Notes: a model not told the origin generated them from the sequence alone. DNA of 58,728 nt from an uncultured Bacilli bacterium (GCA_934163035.1 CAKPJX010000006.1:1-58728), one strand, 5' to 3'. Counted from the stretch's first letter, positions 8,952 through 18,011 are shown. Made by a program: numbers and translations.

Positions 8952-8955
8952 AAAA

Positions 8956-9912
8956 TCATAAATGTTTTAATACATAATTATATATATCTTTATAAGTACT
9001 ATTGTTATAATGTAAACCATCAGTAGTAGAAAAACCATTTTTAACTAAATAGCTATATGTATCTATATATTTAACAGAAGAAGAAAGCCCCTTCTTTAAA
9101 GCCGAATTAAAATTCTTAATCCTTGTATCTAAATCAGAATAGCCACCCTCTGTTGGATTTACAGAGACAAAGTAAACATTAGCTCCTTTCTTCTTCCAAG
9201 AAGGAGCTTTTTCATTCACATATTTTATATAAGACTTTGAATTTGATAAATCATTAACACCCATTAAAATAATAATTGCCGAATTAGAAGAAATCTTACT
9301 TTCTATACTAGGAATCCCCGTAGACTTCATCCAAGGAAGTCCCATGGAAGTTTTACAACTCCACACATTATGTTTATTTTCAGTGACAGCACTCTTCATT
9401 CCTACAGTTCTAGAGTCCCCAATCCAAATTCTAGTATTAATGGCATTACTTTGATTTGAATCTGAATTTGAGTTTGAATTTGAATTAGAATTTGAACTGG
9501 AACCTGAATTTGTATTAGTACCAGCATCTATATCACTAAAATCATCTAATTTGTTACGATCAGCATCATCAGAAGTATCCTCAAAATAATCATTAAAAGA
9601 ACCATAATCAACATCAGCTGCACTAGTCCAACAAGCAGCAAATTGAAATGTATTGTCAAAAAGAGCCATAACAACATTGATAAATATCGGAATGAGAAAA
9701 AGCATCAAAAAAGCTATCAACCAATTCTTAACTGCTTGTTTAGGCTTTTTACCATCTGGACTAAACACAAGTCTCACTAAATGATAAGTCAAACCAGCAA
9801 GGGCAATAACTGGACCTATAATATAAACAACATTCAAAAACCTTCTCACTATTACCAAAATATGTGCGAGACCAGGATCTCCACAAATTCCTACTAATTG
9901 ACTTGCCGTCAT
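8956..9912 (-). CDS. Membrane domain (VirB2/TrbC-like) fused to SGNH hydrolase
   Basis: The first ~95 residues hold a short extracytoplasmic start and two membrane helices (about 22-48 and 64-88) separated by a basic loop, resembling small VirB2/TrbC-type pilin-like membrane proteins. An acidic then Ser/Asn-rich linker (about 115-158) leads to a SGNH/GDSL-type esterase: GDSRTVG (catalytic Ser), a Gly block, GVND (Asn) and DGLHY (Asp-His dyad). The catalytic set is complete. Such domains usually remove or add acyl groups on surface glycans; here it would be tethered outside the membrane. The ATG at 9912 is preferred to the in-frame TTG at 9915 because GGGAGGTG lies at better distance. It follows a phosphodiester glycosidase gene. 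Confidence 0.85.
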   Translation of the reverse strand: MTASQLVGICGDPGLAHILVIVRRFLNVVYIIGPVIALAGLTYHLVRLVFSPDGKKPKQAVKNWLIAFLMLFLIPIFINVVMALFDNTFQFAACWTSAADVDYGSFNDYFEDTSDDADRNKLDDFSDIDAGTNTNSGSSSNSNSNSNSNSDSNQSNAINTRIWIGDSRTVGMKSAVTENKHNVWSCKTSMGLPWMKSTGIPSIESKISSNSAIIILMGVNDLSNSKSYIKYVNEKAPSWKKKGANVYFVSVNPTEGGYSDLDTRIKNFNSALKKGLSSSVKYIDTYSYLVKNGFSTTDGLHYNNSTYKDIYNYVLKHL

Positions 9913-9929
9913 CAAAACACCTCCCTAAA

Positions 9930-10955
9930 TTATTTTACAACCCAAAATGTCGACATATCTCTAAGACCATTAGTACCACCAGCTACTGGCGTATTAATAA
10001 TCTTGTTATTAATAACTAACTCTGTAGAAGAACCACCATCTAAATTAGCAGCATTGTATGCACCATAGTTTTCCATTATTTCTGTTAAATCAACTAAATC
10101 AGCACCTATACTAGATGGAATTCTTCCATTAATGACTAGCATCAAGACTATACCATCTTTTCTTTGACCAATAGCAGTTCTAGGTGCAATACCCCAACCA
10201 CCATTTCCTTTTATAAATGAACTTTTACCATTAACAATTAAATAAGGTCCAAATTCAATAGCATCTCGATATCCGATTTTTAAAGCTTCCTCTTTACTCA
10301 TCTTTCCCAAAACAAGTTTATTATCTTTAGTAAATCCAATAAAGCCTCCACCCATTCTAGCATCATCATAATCACTAACAACCTTACCATTGTGAATTAC
10401 CGTACCATGAGGTAATGCCCCATTAGAATTCCAATCAGGATCATAAAAGCCTCCAGCATTCATAGCTATTATAGCGTTTTCCCTCTTAGAAACAGTTAAA
10501 ATAGACTCTCCTCTTACACGTAAATATTTAGTCGTTGCTATAAAAATCCTTGATGGATCATATAAAACAACTAAAAAGCCACGATATGAACCGCCTTCAA
10601 TATCAATAACTTTATATAAATCATTACCATCATCTTTAGTTAAAACTGCCTTTTCATACTCATTTTTATATATAGTTTTTCCCATGAATTTTCTTATTTT
10701 TATCATATCAGGATTAGAAACTTCATCTACCTCTAAAACCTTATTATTCTCCAATACTTTTTGAATTGTCTCATCACTATAAAACCAAGTAGCCAAATAT
10801 TGATGACTCATAGTAGTCATAGCACTAGTAATCCAAAAATTTCTAAAACTATCTATAGGTCCATAAAAAAGAAAAAGAAAAGCTGAAATACCAAGAACAA
10901 AAAGAGAACTAAAAATAACAATTAACTTTTTTCTTAAAGACCACTTCTTCTTCAT
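9930..10955 (-). CDS. Membrane-anchored phosphodiester glycosidase (NAGPA family)
   Basis: The protein starts with a basic stretch and one membrane helix (about 12-30), so the rest is outside the cell. The C-terminal ~200 residues are a NAGPA/DUF2233 phosphodiester glycosidase domain, with AMNAGGFYD, APRTAIG and ANLDGGSSTELV, the family's Gly/Asp-rich catalytic loops. Bacterial members cleave sugar phosphodiesters in polysaccharides or teichoic-type polymers. The open frame extends to 10997, but GAGG lies five bases before the ATG at 10955, which also removes an overlap with the preceding gene (stop at 10963). It sits in a run of envelope genes with the SGNH fusion downstream. Confidence 0.9.
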   Translation of the reverse strand: MKKKWSLRKKLIVIFSSLFVLGISAFLFLFYGPIDSFRNFWITSAMTTMSHQYLATWFYSDETIQKVLENNKVLEVDEVSNPDMIKIRKFMGKTIYKNEYEKAVLTKDDGNDLYKVIDIEGGSYRGFLVVLYDPSRIFIATTKYLRVRGESILTVSKRENAIIAMNAGGFYDPDWNSNGALPHGTVIHNGKVVSDYDDARMGGGFIGFTKDNKLVLGKMSKEEALKIGYRDAIEFGPYLIVNGKSSFIKGNGGWGIAPRTAIGQRKDGIVLMLVINGRIPSSIGADLVDLTEIMENYGAYNAANLDGGSSTELVINNKIINTPVAGGTNGLRDMSTFWVVK

Positions 10956-10962
10956 AACAACC

Positions 10963-11565
10963 TCATTCTTCCTTGCCTTGATATTTTTTATCACCATTAT
11001 AATCTAAATATTTCTTTTTAGTAACATAAGAATTCAAAAATAAAGTGCCACCTTTTTCCGCCTGATATTTATTATAATTAGTTATATTCTCATTGTAAAG
11101 TTTAACATCAGAAACAAAAGCATTAATAACTTGTTCATAAACTTCACCATATTCTTTACATTTAGTATTTACTTTACTATCCGTATAGTAAACATTTTTA
11201 CAATATTTTTCTAATCGTAAAGCTCCATTCACAACCCTATCAACAATTTTTTCATAGTTAGCAAACATCTCTTTAAATTTAGTATCATTATTACTAAGGG
11301 TATCGTAATAAGTATTCTCAAAAACATCTAAATACAACTGATTCCTTGCATCATTAAAATCATCTATTTCTGTACTAAATATTTCATAAGAATCAATAAC
11401 CTTACTCATTTGTTCTCTCGTTTGCTTCTTATCTTTTTTTAAATCAATAATGAAAAAACAAATCAGCAAACAAAATATAACAAAAAGAGTTATTAATATT
11501 ATAATCAATACTTTTGTTTTACTACCCCTACTAGCCTTATTATCCTTTTTAATTCTTTTCTTCAT
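10963..11565 (-). CDS. Single-pass membrane protein of unknown function
   Basis: 200 residues: a Lys-rich cytoplasmic start, one membrane helix (about 18-42), and a mostly helical, charged external part with two cysteines near 123 and 136. I do not recognise a family. AAAGGTGG lies four bases before the ATG. It is co-transcribed with the phosphodiester glycosidase seven bases downstream, which suggests an envelope role. Nothing indicates an enzyme. Confidence 0.75.
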   Translation of the reverse strand: MKKRIKKDNKASRGSKTKVLIIILITLFVIFCLLICFFIIDLKKDKKQTREQMSKVIDSYEIFSTEIDDFNDARNQLYLDVFENTYYDTLSNNDTKFKEMFANYEKIVDRVVNGALRLEKYCKNVYYTDSKVNTKCKEYGEVYEQVINAFVSDVKLYNENITNYNKYQAEKGGTLFLNSYVTKKKYLDYNGDKKYQGKEE

Positions 11566-11609
11566 AGTACCACCTTTTAAAATATAACAAATTTTTCACG
11601 ATTTGTACA

Positions 11610-12557
11610 TTATTTTTTTAGATCATTTTCTGTTTCTGAAGTTATATATATAGGTCTATTCTTAACTTCCAAATATGTTTTTGATAAATACATTCCAATT
11701 ATTCCTAGGAAAAATAGTTGTACCCCACTTACAAATATTATGATACACGCAAGGCTTGGCCATCCACCAACAGGATCACCAAAGACAAGAGTCTTTACAA
11801 TAATTACTATAATTGCAATAAAGGCAATCAAACAAAATATTAGTCCCACAACAGCTGCTATAACAAGAGGCATAGTTGAAAATGCCAAGATACCCTCTAA
11901 CGCATACTTAAATAGTTTCCAGAAATTAAACTTTGACTCTCCTGCTACTCTATCTGGAGCATTATATTCAATCCATTTTGTATTAAATCCCACAAAAGAG
12001 AAAATTCCTTTTGAATATCTATTATACTCTTTCATATTAACTATAGCATCTACCATTTTTCTCTTCATTAATCTGAAATCTCTAGCTCCTGGAACTTGTG
12101 GAGTTGAAGAAATTTTTGATATTAATTTATACCAACAATTAGTAAAGAACTTTCGTATAGCACTATAGCCAATATGCTGTGGACTACATAATGCCACACA
12201 ATCATATCCTTCCTCTTTTATGTCATGATACATTGTTTTAATCATACTTGGCGGATCTTGCATATCTGCATCCATTATTGCCACATAGTCACCAGTTACA
12301 TTTTCAAGTCCAGCATACATTCCACCTTCCTTACCAAAATTTCTAGAAAATGAAATAAATCTAACCCTATCATCTTTTTTTGCCAAATCTCTTAAAATAC
12401 TTAATGTTTTATCTCTACTTCCATCATTTACAAATAAAAATTCAAAATTAACCTCTTCCATTTCTTTTGAAATTTTATCTATTTCTTTATAAAAAATTGG
12501 TAATGATTCCTCCTCATTATAGCAAGGAACCACTATTGATATTTTCTCTTTTTTCAT
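11610..12557 (-). CDS. GT2 family glycosyltransferase, polyprenyl-phosphate sugar synthase-like
   Basis: 315 residues with an N-terminal GT-A fold (VVPCYNEEESLP; metal-binding DADMQDPP near 95-102) and two membrane helices in the last ~90 residues. This is the architecture of GtrB/dolichol-phosphate-mannose-synthase-like enzymes that load a sugar onto undecaprenyl phosphate. The preceding gene carries a GtrA-type flippase domain, the usual partner of a GtrB enzyme. Together they would charge and flip a lipid-linked sugar. TAGGAG is five bases before the ATG. The donor sugar cannot be read from sequence. Confidence 0.92.
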   Translation of the reverse strand: MKKEKISIVVPCYNEEESLPIFYKEIDKISKEMEEVNFEFLFVNDGSRDKTLSILRDLAKKDDRVRFISFSRNFGKEGGMYAGLENVTGDYVAIMDADMQDPPSMIKTMYHDIKEEGYDCVALCSPQHIGYSAIRKFFTNCWYKLISKISSTPQVPGARDFRLMKRKMVDAIVNMKEYNRYSKGIFSFVGFNTKWIEYNAPDRVAGESKFNFWKLFKYALEGILAFSTMPLVIAAVVGLIFCLIAFIAIIVIIVKTLVFGDPVGGWPSLACIIIFVSGVQLFFLGIIGMYLSKTYLEVKNRPIYITSETENDLKK

Positions 12558-12568
12558 AAAAACTCCTA

Positions 12569-13456
12569 CTAACTATTTTTATTTTTAAAAACAAACAACT
12601 TACTAAATACATAATTAACTATAATAACAATTACATTAACTACAACTTTAGCAACTATCTTTTTTAATTTAAATATATCTAAAAGAACAAATAATCCTCC
12701 CATATCAATACCTAGTGATAATACTCTAAATAAAAAGAATGAAAGCATTTCTTTAAAAAATGATGTAATTGAAGAAAACTTAGAATTAAATACAAAAAAC
12801 TTGTTAGTAATAAAAGCAAACATAACTGATAAAATCCAAGCTATAAAATTACTAAGATATGTATTAAGTCCCATCTTATCTAAAAAATAAAAACTAACTA
12901 TATTAATAACCGTAGTAAGGACACCAAAAAAGCCATACCATAAAATCTCTTTTATTTTATTATACCAAGAAATATGATTATCTTCTTCAATATAATTTTC
13001 AATATCATTAACAAAATTATTAGTATTACTTACATATTTTTTTGGTCTAAAAGTCTCTGCTTTTAGAAGTAATTTACCTAATTTAGAAAAATCCTTTAAT
13101 TCTAAAATATACCCCCTTTTAGAAAACTCACTAACTATTTGTTTTTGATGATCATTTGTATGTTCTTTATATTTTTCTAGTCTAGGTGCTGCAATAACAA
13201 CTTTATTATTTTTTAAGCCCATTAAAATAGACCCAACACCACCATGCGTAATTATAATTCTACTTGATTTTACAAGTTTTTCTAATTCTTGATTAGAAAC
13301 AAAATCAAATATTTCCATTTTATCAGATTTATATTTTGTATAACCTGCTTGAACTACAACCTTCTCAGTTATATTTTTTTTATCAATCTCTAATTCTATT
13401 TGTTTTAAAAGTCTTTCAAACCCCTTATCTTGGGTACCAAGAGTAACTAAAATCAA
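12569..13456 (-). CDS. Alg13-like glycosyltransferase domain fused to GtrA-like flippase
   Basis: The N-terminal ~150 residues match the catalytic half of Alg13/EpsF-type GT28 enzymes (ILVTLGTQDKGFERL; ITHGGVGSI donor-binding loop). The C-terminal ~130 residues are a four-helix GtrA domain (YGFFGVLTTVINI, TNKFFVF). The fusion couples sugar transfer to lipid-linked sugar flipping. The open frame reaches 13510, but a TTG at 13456 lies five bases after GGGGGGTGG and gives MILVTLGTQ, the standard family start. It overlaps the Alg14-like stop as TTGA, so translation is probably coupled. The Alg14-like gene immediately upstream supplies the membrane half of the split enzyme. Confidence 0.88.
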   Translation of the reverse strand: MILVTLGTQDKGFERLLKQIELEIDKKNITEKVVVQAGYTKYKSDKMEIFDFVSNQELEKLVKSSRIIITHGGVGSILMGLKNNKVVIAAPRLEKYKEHTNDHQKQIVSEFSKRGYILELKDFSKLGKLLLKAETFRPKKYVSNTNNFVNDIENYIEEDNHISWYNKIKEILWYGFFGVLTTVINIVSFYFLDKMGLNTYLSNFIAWILSVMFAFITNKFFVFNSKFSSITSFFKEMLSFFLFRVLSLGIDMGGLFVLLDIFKLKKIVAKVVVNVIVIIVNYVFSKLFVFKNKNS

Positions 13457-13926
13457 AATATCCACCCCCCATATACTGCATTTGGATATAATTTTTTCAT
13501 TTCTTCCCATTGAACATAAAATCTATCAGCTATAGGATAAACTAATTTACCTGTAACAGTTTTTGTATTTACATTTGCAAAACTTTCAATATATATAATC
13601 CTACTACCTAAAATCTTACCAAGGTAACACATTGGTCCAGCTGTATGAGCACCAGTAGTTATAATATAATCAGGATGGACTTTTATATAAAGATAAATAC
13701 TCTTAAAACAGTTATACAATAGTTTAAATGGATATGTAAGCATATGATCTTTAGTTCCAAAAACTAAAAAATCAACTTTATCCTTATACTCATCTTTTAA
13801 AGCTAAATTAGATTTAGTTTTTTCAGTAACAATATGATAATCATATTTTTTAAACAAACTTCTAAGTTGTAACATTTCAGACAAATGACCACCTGTTGAA
13901 GATATAAATAAAAGTTTTTTTTCCAT
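13453..13926 (-). CDS. Alg14/EpsE-like membrane-anchoring glycosyltransferase subunit
   Basis: About 157 residues with the Alg14 pattern: LLFISSTGGHLSEML at the start, HIVTE, then TTGAHTAGPMCYLGK and YIESFANV. In split GT28 enzymes (Alg13/Alg14, Cps14G/Cps14F) this half binds the acceptor and recruits the catalytic half. The frame opens at 13953; GAGGTG five bases before the ATG at 13926 sets the start. Its stop overlaps the start of the Alg13-like fusion, which supports an obligate pair in capsule or exopolysaccharide assembly. Confidence 0.9.
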   Translation of the reverse strand: MEKKLLFISSTGGHLSEMLQLRSLFKKYDYHIVTEKTKSNLALKDEYKDKVDFLVFGTKDHMLTYPFKLLYNCFKSIYLYIKVHPDYIITTGAHTAGPMCYLGKILGSRIIYIESFANVNTKTVTGKLVYPIADRFYVQWEEMKKLYPNAVYGGWIF

Positions 13927-13930
13927 AAAA

Positions 13931-15067
13931 TCACCTCTTATTAAGTAAATCAAACCAATACTCAGAAACTACTGAACTTGTATATTTTTTTGAATCATTT
14001 CTTGCTTGACTTCCAAATTTAATTCTCATCTCTTTATTATCCATCAATTTTTCAATAGCTCTAACCATTGCTAAAAAGCTTCTGCTTTTAACTAAAAGGC
14101 CATTAGAACCACTATCAATTATTTCTCTAGCTCCCTCTGCAGAGTCAAATGCTACACATGGAATACCATAAGACATAGCCTCAATTAAAACTATACCAAA
14201 AGATTCAGTAAAAGACGTCATAACATAAATAGATGAATTTCTAAATACCTTAGCTATATAATCCTTATTTTGAAATCCATGTAAAGTAACACTATCATTA
14301 AGCTCATGTTCGTTGATAAAACTCTCCAAATTCTCACGTTCGCTTCCATCACCAATTATGTCCAATTTCCAGTCAGAATGCTTTTTTAAAAGAGAATTAA
14401 AGATCTTTAGTAAATCAATAAAACCTTTTTCTGAAGATAATCTCCCAACAGATACTAGCCTTTTTTCGTTCAATGAAGATTTTCTCTTTGGCAAATCATC
14501 AATAACATTAGGAATATAAACACATTTACACTTACTATTAACAAGACTCTTACTATAAAATGTTTTTAGCTCTTTAGAAACAAGTACTAAATAGTCTAAA
14601 TTAGTAACTGATCTAACAATGCTTTTAGCATACTTAAAGTCATTATGGTAATGATTATGTTCCCAACCAATTTTTAAAGCTTTAGAAGGACCATATTCTC
14701 CTAGCCATTCATCAAAAATATCTCTAGTTGCTATAATAATATCAGCATTTGAATTTTTTATATAAGAAACCATTTCTTTTTTTCTATAACGTAAAACCTT
14801 AACACTATACAAACCTTCCTTAAAAGCTGATATAAATTTCTTGTCTTTCAGTTTTTTCTTAAATACATCTCTATTAGGGGCCATATCAGGAAGCAAATAT
14901 TTAATTTTAACACGCCTATCAATAGAAAAGGCTGGTTCATTAAGAAGTTTGTAGCAGCAAGCAATTTCGACATTATAATCTTCACACAAAATATTAGCAA
15001 GAGCCGCAATAGACTTTTCAATGCCACCATAATTTAAATGTAAGCCCAAAATGGATACTTTTTTCAT
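13931..15067 (-). CDS. GT4 family glycosyltransferase
   Basis: 378 residues with a GT-B fold: N-terminal Gly-rich loop (GLHLNYGGIEKS), a middle SVGRLSSEKG donor-domain start, and the E-x7-E signature TESFGIVLIEAMSYG near the end. These retaining enzymes transfer sugars from nucleotide donors onto lipid-linked or polymer acceptors. It is the first gene of the polysaccharide operon that continues into the Alg14-like, Alg13/GtrA and GT2 genes, with a terminator before it at 15147-15166. GTAGGTGAAAC precedes the ATG. Confidence 0.93.
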   Translation of the reverse strand: MKKVSILGLHLNYGGIEKSIAALANILCEDYNVEIACCYKLLNEPAFSIDRRVKIKYLLPDMAPNRDVFKKKLKDKKFISAFKEGLYSVKVLRYRKKEMVSYIKNSNADIIIATRDIFDEWLGEYGPSKALKIGWEHNHYHNDFKYAKSIVRSVTNLDYLVLVSKELKTFYSKSLVNSKCKCVYIPNVIDDLPKRKSSLNEKRLVSVGRLSSEKGFIDLLKIFNSLLKKHSDWKLDIIGDGSERENLESFINEHELNDSVTLHGFQNKDYIAKVFRNSSIYVMTSFTESFGIVLIEAMSYGIPCVAFDSAEGAREIIDSGSNGLLVKSRSFLAMVRAIEKLMDNKEMRIKFGSQARNDSKKYTSSVVSEYWFDLLNKR

Positions 15068-15134
15068 AAAGTTTCACCTACATATAATATAACATATATA
15101 ATTAAAGTTGTAAAACAATAGAATAAAAGTCATA

Positions 15135-15166
15135 AAAACAAAAGAAGCTTTGACAAGTGTCAAAGC
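15135..15166 (-). terminator. Terminator of the proline-rich repeat gene
   Basis: GCTTTGAC (15147-15154) and GTCAAAGC (15159-15166) form an 8-bp stem with a 4-base loop; the minus-strand 3' side runs into TTCTTTTGTTTTT. It separates the repeat gene from the glycosyltransferase operon. Confidence 0.75.
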
Positions 15167-15187
15167 CTAAAATCTATTTTAATTTTA

Positions 15188-16393
15188 TTATAATGTCTCA
15201 TTACTCGTAAAAGGAACAGGTTGTGGTTGAACAATTGTTGGATTATTATCAACAACTGGTTGAACACTTGGAACCTCAGCAACTGAAATAGATTGAGTAT
15301 TATCCAAAGGATTTGCCCCACCATATATCTGATGATTAGCATTTTGATTAAAATCAATATTTCCAACACTTGGGTTAGCCCCTCCATATATTACAGGAGC
15401 AGGTGCAGCAACTGGAGTAGCAGGAGTAATCTGAGGAACAACTGATTGCTCAGGAGCCATTGATTCAACCTCTCCATAAGCTGGAGCAACTTGCTGTGGC
15501 ATGACTGGTTCTACTGCTGACGCTACCTGTTGTGGCATAACTGGTTCTACTGTTGGTATCACTTGTTCTGGCATAACTGGTTCTACCGTTGGCATTACTT
15601 GTTCTGGCATAACTGGTTCTACTGTTGGCATTACTTGTTCTGGTACGACCGACTCAACTGTTGGTGCTACCTGTTGTGGCATAACTGGTTCTACTGCTGG
15701 CATTACTTGTTCTGGCATAACTGGTCCCACTGCTGGTGTTACCTGTTGTGGCATAACTGGTTCTACTGTTGGCATTACTTGCTGTGGCATAACTGGTTCT
15801 ACTGTTGGCATTACTTGCTGTGGCATAACTGGTTCTACTGTTGGCATTACTTGTTCTGGCATAACTGGTTCTACTGTTGGCATTACTTGTTCTGGCACAA
15901 CTGGCTCAACTGTTGGTGCTACCTGTTGTGGCATAACTGGTTCTACTGCTGGCATTACTTGTTCTGGTACAACTGGCTCAACTGTTGGTGCTGCCTGTTG
16001 TGACATAACTGGTCCCACTGTTGGTGTTACCTGTTGTGGCATAACTGGTTCTACTGCTGGCACTACTTGTTGTGGTGCAACTGGCCGTTCTGGAACAGTA
16101 TTTTCAATAACAGGGCTTGGTGTAACTGTACCAATTGGAGGTGTATCACTTTGCTGTGGTGCAGCTGGCGTATTATTATATTGAGCAATTAAAGAATTGG
16201 CAGAATCATTTGTTCCATTTTGAGGCATAGCTGCTACATTACCCTGTGAAGCACTATTATCTAATGGATTCTTCTCCTTTTTCTTCTTTATTGATGACAC
16301 TATAAATACAATTAAGGCTGCAAATAACAACAAAACCCCACAAGAAATTAACATTCCCTGAACAGTTGTAAACCAACTAAAATCAAAATTCAT
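15188..16393 (-). CDS. Membrane-anchored Pro/Val/Gln-rich repeat protein
   Basis: 401 residues: a short extracytoplasmic start, one membrane helix (about 13-34), a KKKKEK stop-transfer, a Pro/Gln/Asn-rich linker, then 16 tandem 12-residue repeats of type VMPTVEPVMPQQ (residues 110-301), and a Pro/Gly/Asn-rich tail with two copies of YGGANP. It has no recognisable catalytic domain. The polarity (KKKKEK after the helix) suggests the repeats may be cytoplasmic, but a long Pro-rich rod is also typical of wall-spanning proteins. AAGGGG lies 9 bases before the ATG. Long plus-strand frames opposite the repeats are shadows of the 36-bp periodicity. Confidence 0.88.
   Translation of the reverse strand: MNFDFSWFTTVQGMLISCGVLLLFAALIVFIVSSIKKKKEKNPLDNSASQGNVAAMPQNGTNDSANSLIAQYNNTPAAPQQSDTPPIGTVTPSPVIENTVPERPVAPQQVVPAVEPVMPQQVTPTVGPVMSQQAAPTVEPVVPEQVMPAVEPVMPQQVAPTVEPVVPEQVMPTVEPVMPEQVMPTVEPVMPQQVMPTVEPVMPQQVMPTVEPVMPQQVTPAVGPVMPEQVMPAVEPVMPQQVAPTVESVVPEQVMPTVEPVMPEQVMPTVEPVMPEQVIPTVEPVMPQQVASAVEPVMPQQVAPAYGEVESMAPEQSVVPQITPATPVAAPAPVIYGGANPSVGNIDFNQNANHQIYGGANPLDNTQSISVAEVPSVQPVVDNNPTIVQPQPVPFTSNETL
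15491..16066 (-). repeat. 16 tandem copies of a 36-bp coding repeat
   Basis: Residues 110-301 of the Pro-rich protein are 16 in-frame 12-residue units (VMPTVEPVMPQQ with variants VAPTVE, VTPAVG, VVPEQ). Several neighbours are nearly identical at DNA level, suggesting recent expansion and copy-number instability. Confidence 0.9.
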
Positions 16394-16440
16394 AAAATCT
16401 GTCCCCTTTTTTATTATTATTAATCTATTACAATAATAAC

Positions 16441-16468
16441 AAAAAAAGTCTGCAATTGCAAACTTTTT
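16441..16468 (-). terminator. Terminator of the pseudouridine synthase operon
   Basis: AAAAAGT and ACTTTTT flank an interrupted TGCA/TGCA stem; on the minus strand the hairpin ends in TTTTTTTG shortly after the stop at 16487. Confidence 0.6.
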
Positions 16469-16486
16469 ATAATATTTACAAATAGT

Positions 16487-17146
16487 TTACAAAGTAAACT
16501 CTGTCCAATAGCCACTTTTTGGAGGTAATATTTTAAAAGACAAAAGTTCTTTTGTTATGGGATGATAAAAACTAAGTTCATAAGCAAACAAAGCAATTTG
16601 TGTATTGTCAAATGAACCATATCTCTGATCTCCACACAAAGTATGTCCCCTAGAAGAAAATTGTACTCTTATCTGATGATGTCTACCAGTTATTAATGAG
16701 ATAGAAACCAGTGTATGATTTTTAGATTTATTAAATTCTAAAACTTCATAATTTAAAATTGCCTCTTTACCAGACGAATCAACGATAGTATTACCATTTG
16801 GAAGCTTCTTTAAAAAATCTTTAAATGTTCCAACCTTATCAGTAAAATTACCATTAACAACTGCTAAGTATTTTTTTTTCATTTGATGCTTTTTTATTTG
16901 TTCATTTAGTCTAGATGCTGCCTTAGATGTTCTAGCAAAAACCATAACTCCACCAACTGGTCTATCAAGTCTATGTACTAATCCTATATATACATTACCA
17001 GGTTTATTATATTTCTTCTTAACGTAACTCTTAACCATAGTAAGTAAATCAATATCACCAGTAGAATCAGATTGACTTAAAATATTAATAGGTTTTTCTA
17101 CTACAATAATATGATTATCTTCATATAAAACATTAAGACTACTCAT
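16487..17146 (-). CDS. RluA-family RNA pseudouridine synthase
   Basis: About 219 residues forming only the catalytic domain, without the N-terminal S4 domain of RluD/RluB. The signature GLVHRLDRPVGGVMVF holds the catalytic Asp (HRLD); other family blocks are VVEKP near the start, KKYLAVVNG, and TGRHHQIRVQ. It converts uridine to pseudouridine in rRNA or tRNA; which position cannot be read. Its ATG at 17146 overlaps the methyltransferase stop by eight bases, so the two are translationally coupled. Longer in-frame starts at 17164 and 17173 lack a ribosome site. Confidence 0.9.
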   Translation of the reverse strand: MSSLNVLYEDNHIIVVEKPINILSQSDSTGDIDLLTMVKSYVKKKYNKPGNVYIGLVHRLDRPVGGVMVFARTSKAASRLNEQIKKHQMKKKYLAVVNGNFTDKVGTFKDFLKKLPNGNTIVDSSGKEAILNYEVLEFNKSKNHTLVSISLITGRHHQIRVQFSSRGHTLCGDQRYGSFDNTQIALFAYELSFYHPITKELLSFKILPPKSGYWTEFTL

Positions 17147-18011
17147 CTTTTTCCCATCTTCCATAAATACCACAAGGTAAAATTAAATCCTGATTACTTA
17201 TAGGAATACCGATCTCCCCACAGCTAACAATTCCCACATACTTTTTTTCAACAGTTACTTTAAGCAAATTAGAAAGAACCGTTGGTGAAAGTCCAGTAGT
17301 ATATGAATTAATTAAGAAAAACAATGGATCATCACTTAAAATTTGATTACAAAGTTCAATCAAATTACATAAATCTCTTTCTATATTCCAAACTTCACCA
17401 TTAGCACCTCTACCATAACTAGGTGGATCCATAATAATAGCATCATAGTGATTACCACGACGAATTTCTCTTTGCACAAACTTTACAACATCATCAACTA
17501 AATACCTAATTTCAGCATCTTCATAGCCATTAGACTTAACATTTTCTTTACACCAGTCAATCATTCCTCTAGAAGAGTCAACATGAACTACACTAGCACC
17601 TGCAGAAAGACAAGCTACAGTCGCTCCCCCAGTATAAGCAAACAAATTCAAAACCTTAATTTTTCTATTAGACTTTTTTATTTTATTAATCATAAAGTCC
17701 CAATTAACAGCTTGCTCAGGAAATAATCCCGTATGTTTAAATCCCATTTGCTTTATATTAAACTTTAATTTTCCATAATCAATAGTCCAACTACTAGGAA
17801 TATTCTTTAAATTTTCCCAATGGCCTCCACCCTTATTACTTCGAAAATAAACTGCATTTATTAAGGGTTTATATTTAGTTAATAAATCCCCATTATCCCA
17901 TATAATTTGTGGATCAGGTCTAAGCAAATAATATTTTCCCCATCTCTCTAATTTCATACCATTAGATGTATCTAAAATTTCATAATCATTCCACTTATCA
18001 GAAACTATCAT
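17139..18011 (-). CDS. Class I SAM-dependent rRNA methyltransferase (RlmI/RlmK-like)
   Basis: 290 residues with a Rossmann methyltransferase core: NLFAYTGGATVACLSAGA (SAM-binding motif I), HVDSS, and IIMDPPSYGRG (motif IV, DPPSY). DPPSY with FAYTGG is characteristic of the RlmI/RlmK/YxjB group of RNA base methylases acting on 23S rRNA. It lacks the N-terminal PUA domain of full-length RlmI. GAGGTG is nine bases before the ATG. Coupling to a pseudouridine synthase fits rRNA modification. Confidence 0.88.
   Translation of the reverse strand: MIVSDKWNDYEILDTSNGMKLERWGKYYLLRPDPQIIWDNGDLLTKYKPLINAVYFRSNKGGGHWENLKNIPSSWTIDYGKLKFNIKQMGFKHTGLFPEQAVNWDFMINKIKKSNRKIKVLNLFAYTGGATVACLSAGASVVHVDSSRGMIDWCKENVKSNGYEDAEIRYLVDDVVKFVQREIRRGNHYDAIIMDPPSYGRGANGEVWNIERDLCNLIELCNQILSDDPLFFLINSYTTGLSPTVLSNLLKVTVEKKYVGIVSCGEIGIPISNQDLILPCGIYGRWEKDE

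Noticed and set aside
15501..16184. Long plus-strand frames opposite the Pro-rich protein, rich in Gly/Thr/Cys or Trp/His
   Set aside because: They arise from the 36-bp periodicity of the minus-strand repeat gene; they lack ribosome sites and biased composition follows directly from the repeat.
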